From positions 28,147,314 to 28,211,313 of the forward strand of contig CM019691.1 in the NCBI GenBank assembly GCA_009760885.1: a stretch of DNA of 64,000 nt, read 5' to 3'. Source of the DNA: Achatina immaculata. Lineage: Eukaryota; Mollusca; Gastropoda; Stylommatophora; Achatinidae. The first letter of the stretch is position 1. Every line of letters starts with the position of its first letter. Shown here piece after piece: positions 61,001 to 64,000 of the stretch. The notes under the pieces are model-generated. The model did not search any database. It saw only the letters and a program-made list of their open reading frames with translations, and had not been told where the DNA came from. The translations under genes and the position numbers were made by a program.

Positions 61001-63438
61001 ATCTTTACATCATGGAATGGAATGGAGCAAGAAAATGGTAATTAGATCTTTTAAAACGTGGGGAATCAGCAATGCTCTGCTCTGCACAAAACTGAAGATG
61101 ACACAATTTATGAAGACTCTGACACCAGCAGTTAAGGAGAACTGGCTGCATGATTTCTGAGCTGTATTATGTCTGCTACCAACAGTGATGAGGAGTTCTA
61201 TGGCTTCTGTGATAAATAAATATGACTGTTTCTTGGTTTTATTTTGTGCTTTCTGATGAAAATATTTTCTTCCCAAAATGTTCAGCCTGGATGCAAGTTA
61301 TACTCTGGAGCATGATTTATGCTGAAAAATATGGTAAATGCAAAGTTTTATAGCAACAAATGAAATGAAAAGATTATTTAAGATCAAATGTTGTTAGTAT
61401 ATTAAAAAGTTTTTATCATAACCAAGCATTTTTCTGTGCAACTAGCATCTTTTCCTTTGATTATCTGTTTTTGTGATTTAACCATTGTTATATCATCTTG
61501 AAGAAGTAAGAAGAAACCATACAAAATTTTATACAGAATTATTTTCTGGAAGGCTCTATTGAAACTATGATTTTTTTTCCTATTTTTTTTTTAACAAGTC
61601 ATCCATTAGTTAAAAAAAAAATACAGCCAATAGAAAGAACACAGTACCAGGGAAAAAAGTTAAGAACTCACTCATTCGCTAACTGTCCTAAGTGTAACCA
61701 CTTACTTTCATAATAGATTGGAGAATCTATAAAAGTAAAAGTAAAAAGTAAAGGTAAAAAAAGTATAAAAAGTAGAGTAAAGGTAACCCTGTCATGCCTT
61801 AGAGGCACATAGGGATATGGTATTAGTGCCCATATTTTCCTTGACTGTCAGCACACTAGAGGGTGATATGGTCAGTATCACGCCTGGCTGCCTTTCCTTC
61901 CCCAACTCCAGAAGAAGTCGGGTACCCATTTCTACAGCTGGGTGACTGGGCTGCCACCGGCCGGATCTGAACCCCCGACCTTCGCCATGAGAGATCAGTG
62001 CACTAACCACTTCACCACTCAGACACCCATTGGAGAATGAAACTAGAGTTTAAATGTGAAAATGTTAGAAGACAGGGACACTGACTGTCAACCTCACAGC
62101 AAAAAAAAAAAAAAAAATGGTTATGTTTTGAAACTTCACAAAAGGCTACCATATATGACTTCCAAACATTTTACAACTAGCTGGTTTCAATTTTACTTTA
62201 TTAAGATTCACAAAATAGTGTGGTAAGCTGAGCGCAGATAGTTTGGTTGCCTCCCTTGTCAATGATAGAGATTGCAAGGGGTTTGTAGATTGGAGGATTA
62301 AACTATGCAAGTTATTGTTCCCATATGTAAGTGGTGTGTTTTGTAAGCACAATGGAATTGTTCTCTAATAACCTTTAGTTTTAAAGATGTTTTATTCAAA
62401 AATGTTATTTTCATACAGGAAACAGAAGAGCTAAGATTAACATTTTTTAAAAACATTTCACACATGTAACATACACAAGTTCTAATAACTCAAGTCTGAG
62501 ATAAGCTCAGACAGAGCCAGTAGTAAAGAAGCTGGTCTCAAGGGAAAAAGTGGGTTCTAAGTCAATCACCCCCCCCCCAACCCATTTCAGTCAACTCGGC
62601 TGAAAACTGACATTTGTGCTGGATAACAAACGCATGAAAGAGAGCATTCTGAGCACAACATCATGGCATTTAGGTAAAGTATAAAGGTAGCTTTGTGTAA
62701 TGCCACCAAGGCATGCTGGGAATATTATGATAATGCTCATATTTTCACTAAACTGTTGATGAATAAGAAGGAGATACAATTAGTATCACACCTCTAGCTG
62801 TCCTTACTTCCCCAGCTCTTGGAGGAGCCAAGTAATCATAGCTATGGCCAGATTAACTGTGGCACCTCTGAGTTTAGCCATGAGAAATGAGTAGACTAAC
62901 CCCACTTTAGTTACTAATGTATTTTACTGTACTTAAGTTCTACGAGATCAACGTTATAATTTTTTATAGCAAAAAAATATACCACTGAAAGTAAGATGAG
63001 AACATAACAGGTAAAGAAAATGAAAATCTTACCGATCACTAGGACTCTTCTTGCCATCACTTGGTGTCTTCCTGCCAAATATGATCTCTTCTTTTGACAA
63101 TGACAACTGAGAACTTGCTGCTTTTGTTGGTGTCTTCCTGCCATTTAATAAATCTGGCCTTCTGGTCTGATCATTTCTGGCAGTTTTACGCAAATATTTA
63201 GACCCTGGAGTAGGTGAAGGTGTCTTCGCAGGCTGCCAGCTCTCTTCATAATTTGTCTTCCCCAAGTTTGCTGCCATGATCTCATCATCATCATCATCAT
63301 CTGACAAACTACGACCAAGTATGTGAGAGAGATCCTTTGTATGCATTGTACTGGTACCTAGTCCTCGACTGAGGTCTGCAGAATGATTTGGTCTCCTTTT
63401 TGCAGCGCTAGGACGCTCTGGATGGGTTGTGTGATAAT
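33991..63438 (-). CDS. MAP9: MAP9 orthologue, spliced gene, 5' incomplete
   Basis: Ten exons read leftwards: 63438-63033, 60706-60633, 59348-59243, 54504-53740, 49599-49504, 45282-45060, 44207-44043, 39385-39240, 35514-35361 and 34098-33991. All visible introns are GT-AG, and the codon phases agree across every junction, giving about 747 codons. The N-terminal part is low complexity, with repeated GRKTP/GKKSP-type S/T-P motifs. The C-terminal part is K/E-rich coiled coil with W repeats (VYEEW, SYKAW, LFETW, AHKSW, YLTWLEEK). In known MAP9 these lie in the microtubule-binding half (DNIRAAVYQEW and the following repeats), and the end PAWFPASRTIPFGR resembles the vertebrate PPWSPPSRTVF end. The family binds and stabilises microtubules in spindle, midbody and cilia. 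The first exon and promoter lie beyond the window. CCDC34 shares the coiled-coil style but not the VYEEW block or this C-terminus. A small skipped exon between 39385 and 44043 cannot be excluded. Confidence 0.88.
35361..35514 (-). CDS. MAP9: MAP9 exon, W-repeat coil, 154 bp
   Basis: The acceptor is GATAAACAG|GTT and the donor is GAAAAG|GTAAG. It completes Trp and encodes LNRKEQAYIAKLKQKKNEEE, a coil, and then SAENYYLTWLEEK. The last element matches the final NEYEKWLENKEK repeat of vertebrate MAP9. Confidence 0.85.
35752..36140. repeat. 28-bp minisatellite, about 14 copies
   Basis: The unit is CTACACTTCTCTGTCTTGCT plus CTTTTCAT, in a MAP9 intron next to the MITE at 36145. It is pyrimidine-rich on plus. 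The long plus ORFs here are artefacts. Confidence 0.95.
36145..36845. mobile_element. piggyBac-like MITE, copy 1
   Basis: TTAA at 36145-36148 and 36842-36845 flanks perfect 14-bp inverted ends, CTCTTCCCGTGCCA (36149-36162) and TGGCACGGGAAGAG (36828-36841). No transposase is present. TTAA target sites are the hallmark of piggyBac transposons. A second, LINE-interrupted copy at 54904-58588 has the same ends and nearly the same unbroken length. Confidence 0.88.
36846..37478. other. MAP9 intron, unassigned
   Basis: A short duplicated GGGCCCTCTGGCAGYGCAGC motif at about 37334-37386. Otherwise nothing recognised. Confidence 0.5.
37479..38525. repeat. 30-bp minisatellite, about 35 copies, with higher-order repeat
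   Basis: The unit is AGAACAAGAACAAGCAGGTC plus TTCAGATAAC. Marker variants (AACAACACATC at 37869 and 38191, and AACAGCATG/CACG near 37783 and 38103) recur about 320 bp apart, so the array contains a higher-order block repeated at least twice. It lies in a MAP9 intron. Open frames on both strands follow from the 30-bp period. Confidence 0.95.
38526..39239. other. MAP9 intron, unassigned
   Basis: AT-rich, no repeat family recognised. Confidence 0.5.
39240..39385 (-). CDS. MAP9: MAP9 exon, W-repeat coil, 146 bp
   Basis: The acceptor is TTATTCAG|CTA and the donor is AGCTG|GTAAG. It encodes LFETWKAQKDAIIKRELHRK and then a charged coil ending AHKS. LFETWKAQK resembles FEAWKAMK of vertebrate MAP9. 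The Trp codon of the next repeat (AHKSW) is split across the intron. Confidence 0.85.
39386..40004. other. MAP9 intron, unassigned
   Basis: No coding signal. The ORF at 39728-39988 has no motif recognised. Confidence 0.45.
40005..40210 (-). mobile_element. LINE-F 3' end fragment
   Basis: On minus it matches the C-terminal region of the copy at 48840-49030 (CETLKRTLLREA.., ..ENRKNWQ..LCDV type), with many changes. The sequence to about 40500 may be more of the same element, too decayed to read. Confidence 0.6.
40700..42062 (+). mobile_element. Penelope-like element PLE-3, 3' half
   Basis: Matches PLE-2 over its length: SQLLCLHCICQD-like, LDFIDQSNKLLEFFHHRHYP, HLHGQMVKKILYRHLPLIQF, and a broken GIY-YIG region (TYIGETGLRLGDRMQKHLYD in other frames around 41265-41325). 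It ends in the shared AAAGCTGTTCCTAC then TAGTTTA. It is frameshifted many times. Confidence 0.82.
41984..42010 (+). ncRNA. Hammerhead-like core remnant in PLE-3
   Basis: TATGATTAAGGCTAATGCCG then AAATGTC. TGAT is partly kept, the stem GGC/GCC has loop TAAT, and GAAA follows. It is the closest of the three to the CTGATGA-stem-GAAA core but still altered. Confidence 0.4.
42063..43980 (+). mobile_element. LINE-G, RT C-terminus plus RNase H, 5'-truncated
   Basis: The first frame reads LVEGLPQGSVLSCTLFLIFI, an RT motif of LINE type, with the catalytic FADD altered to SAAD. The ORF at 42661-43284 encodes an RNase H domain: HAYTDGSAF (Asp), SYDAEMQAI (Glu) and VIFSDS (Asp). A TAG follows, then WIPDRLAKTGA, in which about ten residues between WIP and the last Asp (normally SH..GNE.A) are missing. 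The ORF at 43432-43926 carries RLRTGHIALNKHL and a zinc knuckle, CNRQEEETVKHHLLEC. The tail is GAT-rich (43930-43975). It belongs with the RNase H-bearing LINEs (I-type superfamily) and is inactive. Confidence 0.88.
44043..44207 (-). CDS. MAP9: MAP9 exon, W-repeat coil, 165 bp
   Basis: Phase 0 at both ends. The acceptor is TTTTTAAG|GAA and the donor is CAGAAG|GTATAA. It encodes ENEDKHFVAETSYKAWMEGK followed by a nearly pure K/E coiled coil, equivalent to one W-repeat unit of MAP9. Confidence 0.85.
44575..44895 (+). mobile_element. LINE-A 3' end fragment
   Basis: Diverged C-terminal region (NTLLAEMWMKPLTAIIKERQ-like) through to the GTGCACTTAAGG end and a (GA)n tail at 44885-44899, in a MAP9 intron. 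Confidence 0.85.
45060..45282 (-). CDS. MAP9: MAP9 exon, start of microtubule-binding half
   Basis: The acceptor is CTGTCTAG|ACC and the donor is AAGAAA|GTAAGT. It encodes RPRTASAKVQ, PRYGTLADN and then GDIRNAVYEEW followed by a K/E-rich coil. The GDIRNAVYEEW segment corresponds to the conserved DNIRAAVYQEW block of vertebrate MAP9, the key recognition site for the family. It ends in phase 0. Confidence 0.88.
45890..46790 (-). mobile_element. mariner-3 transposase pseudogene, internally deleted
   Basis: The minus strand reads RHGCPISVHNVELIAKVRKQ, DRCLTVRMMTDEFGVS, ETIHKILVEDLGKKKL, DETWIF in a shifted frame, then HHHHQKAKKIRLQKSKVKT, FLFSKLKLPLKGHFFDDTDD in a shifted frame, and finally a C-terminal stretch. 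The helix-turn-helix and the first Asp region are recognisable. A central block with the second Asp appears lost. Confidence 0.75.
47080..49065 (+). mobile_element. LINE-F 3' end, split by LINE-A copy 3
   Basis: Segments 47080-47180 and 48830-49065 join to read TEQQPVSWVIRKRRWTYVGH, then KQAITTGQRKRGRSCETLKR, TLLREAKLIGIKSLDEVEKL and NRKNWQSTLRALCDV with a stop. It ends with a (GATAA)n tail. The family differs from LINE-A in sequence and tail. Confidence 0.75.
47181..48829 (-). mobile_element. LINE-A copy 3, RT half, chimeric 5' end
   Basis: The 10-bp duplication TGAAACGATC lies at 47171-47180 and 48830-48839. The 249-codon ORF 48279-47530 carries FIDFEKAFDSVNRDALWK, TGVKQGCVLSPTLFILAVDW and DLDFADDICLL (FADD complement at 47959-47970), the best-preserved LINE-A RT in the window. 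A stop or frameshift precedes the C-terminal ORF (47472-47197). The first 62 nt of the copy (48829-48768) repeat 48514-48453 of the same copy. Confidence 0.92.
49066..49503. other. MAP9 intron, unassigned AT-rich
   Basis: Nothing recognised. Confidence 0.5.
49504..49599 (-). CDS. MAP9: MAP9 exon, 96 bp
   Basis: The acceptor is GATTAAG|GAAAC and the donor is GTGAG|GTTTG. It encodes KQTTEKAQADNAIETTAMVQ and then TMKYIEPVRRV. Its length is a multiple of three, so it could be skipped without a frameshift. Confidence 0.78.
49660..49972 (+). mobile_element. LINE-E 3' end fragment
   Basis: Reads VRFVGHFLRRGKLEHIVANG, KIEGRRDIRRQRENLLDGLS and DRELWREMIAYAMWHIT, then a (TGAT)n tail. The same sequence is inverted at 58723-59039. 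Confidence 0.82.
49973..50402. other. MAP9 intron, unassigned
   Basis: AT-rich. A roughly 60-bp segment (TTGTAAAGTAAGAA...TTCAYTTGTCAGATT) at about 50355-50414 is repeated on the far side of LINE-B at 53638-53700. Confidence 0.5.
50415..53625 (-). mobile_element. LINE-B, full-length endonuclease-RT retrotransposon
   Basis: 3,211 bp flanked by ATTTGTCAGATT at 50403-50414 and 53626-53637. From its 5' end at 53625 it has a head CCCCCGTGTGGTTACTGGGG, then a damaged endonuclease: NVGTVYENGEAAMMAREMNR, WTGTGKLRLATGET, VYAPINDAEE, MGYINAKV (normally GDFNAK) and SDHHLLIAKLR. Then come a linker and RT: KRNKAPGPDGIVAEVL, WEEAHLIKLAKKGDLLECKN, TGVRQGCLLSPFLFLLAIDW and LEDLDLADDVAHL. The RT C-terminus ends near 50430. 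Frameshifts near 51580, 51470 and 51200 break it into the ORFs at 52390-53142, 51573-52382, 51200-51463 and 50704-51213. It lies in the sense direction of MAP9. Confidence 0.92.
53740..54504 (-). CDS. MAP9: MAP9 large low-complexity exon, 765 bp
   Basis: The acceptor is TTCTTCAG|ACC and the donor is GGGCAG|GTAAG. The exon is open throughout in the spliced frame. It encodes a disordered-looking basic region with at least eight TP/SP motifs (KKTPPP, TGRKTPTGQKTPT, GKQSP, GRRTPGSSGKKTP), plus two hydrophobic/acidic islands, FSLLDFLMED and NQDILDDIFG, which may be short binding motifs (inference). It is the longest unambiguous coding block in the window. Confidence 0.85.
54904..58588. mobile_element. 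piggyBac-like MITE, copy 2, interrupted by LINE-A
   Basis: TTAA at 54904-54907 and 58585-58588. The right end TGGCACGGGAAGAG is identical to copy 1. The left end CTCTTTCCCTGCCA has small changes. Removing LINE-A and its 12-bp duplication leaves about 691 bp, against 701 bp for copy 1. Internal blocks (TAGATCTAGACATC-like, TTTCCTAAAAAACTC, ATCAAGACCYGCACTTTT) also match. Confidence 0.87.
55471..58452 (+). mobile_element. LINE-A copy 2, full-length, inactivated
   Basis: 2,982 bp with the exact 12-bp duplication ATGTATACTTTT at 55459-55470 and 58453-58464. It starts CACCCGTGTGGTACCCGG. The protein starts near 55672 or 55747 and has an APE-type endonuclease (QIGSWNVRTLNQTGK, LGIQEARWTGQG, LGDFNAKVGEG, GSDHNLLVAKIKLKL), a linker, and an RT with KAPGEDEVTAEML, FIDFEKAFDSVNRDALWK, TGVKQGCVLSPTLF and FADD at 57680-57691. 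The C-terminus RWRWLGHVLQM precedes a (GA)n tail. Lesions include a frameshift near 56369 and stops near 56575, 57143, 57647, 57979 and 58118, so it cannot move by itself. It is the reference copy for the family here and lies antisense to MAP9. Confidence 0.95.
58723..59039 (-). mobile_element. LINE-E 3' end fragment
   Basis: The 12-bp duplication AAGATGTAAATT lies at 58711-58722 and 59040-59051. The minus strand encodes the same C-terminus as 49660-49972 (KIEGRRDRGRQRENLLDGL). Its tail is TGATTGATT-like at 58723. Confidence 0.88.
59243..59348 (-). CDS. MAP9: MAP9 exon, 106 bp
   Basis: The acceptor is GGTTTAG|GTTCCCG and the donor is CAAG|GTAAAT. It encodes a Ser/Pro/Thr-rich segment (GVTPVDSSLETVSESPREKP, then TPHTQRQRTDAS). 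The acceptor itself is duplicated in a 59-bp tandem array just upstream of the exon. Confidence 0.75.
59338..59535. repeat. 59-bp tandem repeat duplicating a MAP9 splice acceptor
   Basis: Three to four units with exact 59-bp spacing. The first unit contains the acceptor of the MAP9 exon (AG complement at 59349-59350). The matching positions 59408-59409, 59467-59468 and 59526-59527 repeat the AG with the same upstream context. Confidence 0.9.
59536..60632. other. MAP9 intron, unassigned
   Basis: AT-rich with no repeat family recognised. The ORFs at 60096-60415 lack motifs. Confidence 0.45.
60633..60706 (-). CDS. MAP9: MAP9 exon, 74 bp
   Basis: The acceptor is TTCTGCAG and the donor is AGAG|GTGTGTT, a weaker donor. 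It completes the split Arg codon of the previous exon and encodes SQKGEQWQPPNFHSVSTG and then DKEQSR. It is supported mainly by phase agreement on both sides. Confidence 0.7.
60855..61334 (+). mobile_element. pogo/Tigger-like internally deleted element
   Basis: Flanked by TA at 60853-60854 and 61335-61336. The ends CTGTATTTTTCTGCGTATGA and, inverted, CCATATTTTTCAGCATAAAT are imperfect inverted repeats. Inside, SKKMVIRSFKTWGISNAL matches the characteristic C-terminal IRSFKKCGISNAL segment of pogo-superfamily transposases, so this is a deletion derivative of an autonomous element. Confidence 0.7.
61740..62029 (-). mobile_element. tRNA-derived SINE, best copy
   Basis: From 62029 leftwards it starts GGGTGTCTGAGTGGTGAAG. 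It has a box A-like GTGGTTAGTGC and a box B-like GGTTCAGATCC, as in a tRNA-derived Pol III promoter. It then carries a conserved body (CACCCAGCTGTAGAAATGGG, CAGGCGTGATACTGACC, ATATGGGCACTAA) and a tail of (TTTACT)n type at 61720-61790. Relatives lie at 4860-5075 and 62680-62905. Confidence 0.83.
62680..62905 (-). mobile_element. tRNA-derived SINE, degenerate copy
   Basis: The minus strand shows GGTTAGTCTACTCATTTCTC then ATGGC, GCTGGGGAAGTAAGGACAGC, GGTGTGATACTAA and AAAATATGAGCATT in the same order as the 61740 copy, but strongly diverged. Confidence 0.65.
63033..63438 (-). CDS. MAP9: MAP9 exon (most 5' visible)
   Basis: The acceptor is TCTAG before ATTATCAC and the donor is GATCG then GTAAG. 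It enters in phase 1 and leaves after two bases of an Arg codon. It encodes a basic, Ser-rich stretch with an acidic run (SDDDDDDE), followed by KTPSPTP, GRKTPTK and GRKTPSDGKKSP motifs. These are candidate proline-directed phosphorylation sites (inference). No initiator Met is claimed, because the frame is closed by splicing and the Met upstream in frame lies in the intron. Confidence 0.82.
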
Positions 63439-64000
63439 CTAGACCAAGGAAATAAATGAGTAAATCCATTTAGCATTTAACCCTTTGCTATCCATTCTTA
63501 AAAATGGAAACAGCAGACCAGCTGAAGAATGCAGTTTATTTATAGACTTAGTTTTCCCATAGTTATTTTTTTTCCCCACTTTCCTTCTATTACCATGTAA
63601 GACTCATAAAAGATAAATCAAATGACAACATGCACGAATGAATTGTTCTTTTCTTGTACAAAAGTAATAAAACAGTCTGTGTTTCAAACAGTCCAAAAGT
63701 TGAGACTGGAAGCACAACACTGGTTTGTCTAGGTAATCTCTGACAAGGATTGGAAAGGATTAATGATATTAAGTTATGCTGTTCAAACTTTCATAAATCA
63801 TTTTATAGATCACTTTTATGTAGAAATTCCATTCTACCAAAAATATAAATTAAAGAATGTAGCTTACATTGTTGACTTTTGCTACTCTGTGCAAATATTA
63901 ATAGATTCATCTATTTTCAGTGCAACACAATAAACCTGCAGAAAAGATATGTCATGTTTTTCTGCTCCTTCCCCCACTTCAGCTAGATTTCATACACAAA
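63439..64000. other. MAP9 intron, part
   Basis: AT-rich sequence upstream of the 63438 acceptor. No further MAP9 exon is recognised before the window ends. Confidence 0.5.

Noticed and set aside
61960..62029. A functional tRNA gene
   Set aside because: Box A and B are present, but the body continues into a SINE and no cloverleaf closes.
34000..63438. Host gene as CCDC34
   Set aside because: CCDC34 shares K/E-rich W repeats, but the GDIRNAVYEEW block and the PAWFPASRT C-terminus fit MAP9 better.
63478..63500. TTAACCCTTTGCTATCC as another TTAA-flanked transposon end
   Set aside because: No inverted partner is visible in the window.

Overview
This is nuclear DNA from an animal. It is AT-rich, and one spliced gene with ten GT-AG exons in compatible phases runs through the right half. 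The remainder is mostly transposable elements and minisatellites. The mix (Penelope-like elements, several APE-type LINE families, mariners, a tRNA-derived SINE, many 22-59 bp tandem arrays) suggests a marine invertebrate, most likely a mollusc. That placement is inference from repeat style, not from a marker gene. No prokaryotic gene layout, rRNA, CRISPR array or free-standing tRNA gene was seen.

The host gene is on the minus strand at about 33991-63438, with its 5' end beyond the window. I identify it as the orthologue of microtubule-associated protein 9 (MAP9/ASAP). Its C-terminal half is a charged coiled coil with tryptophan-bearing repeats, and its end (PAWFPASRT...stop) matches the vertebrate MAP9 C-terminus. 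About 747 codons are visible. The introns are packed with mobile elements.

Layout. 1-3660: purine-rich DNA, a 36-bp minisatellite and a 29/54-bp minisatellite. 3660-8580: a decayed LINE (LINE-C), a SINE, and a 30-bp minisatellite invaded by a non-coding element (here 'X') that itself holds an inverted second X. 9350-11295: LINE 3' ends. 14030-20275: a Penelope-like element broken by X, which is in turn flanked by a LINE-A inserted at its edge. 21448-24260: one mariner split by a LINE-C fragment and a Penelope fragment. 24260-29990: mostly unassigned AT-rich DNA. 29993-31253: a complete but dead mariner with perfect 22-bp inverted ends. 32347-32715: nested LINE fragments. 33991-64000: MAP9 with introns holding a TTAA-flanked piggyBac-like MITE (two copies, one split by a full-length LINE-A), Penelope, LINE-A, LINE-B, LINE-E, LINE-F and LINE-G copies, mariner and pogo-like remnants, SINEs and a 1-kb 30-bp minisatellite.

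The strongest candidate for something undescribed is element X. It is about 1.5 kb, has no ORF, is built of tandem hairpin-forming modules, ends in a (GAA)n tail and is flanked by 11-12 bp target duplications. It has one 5'-truncated copy, and its 3' end resembles that of a (GAA)n-tailed LINE in the same window. A second candidate is a roughly 110-bp 5' head shared by two otherwise diverged LINE families (LINE-A, LINE-B), with apparently co-varying stems. All family labels LINE-A to LINE-G and X are mine, for this window only.
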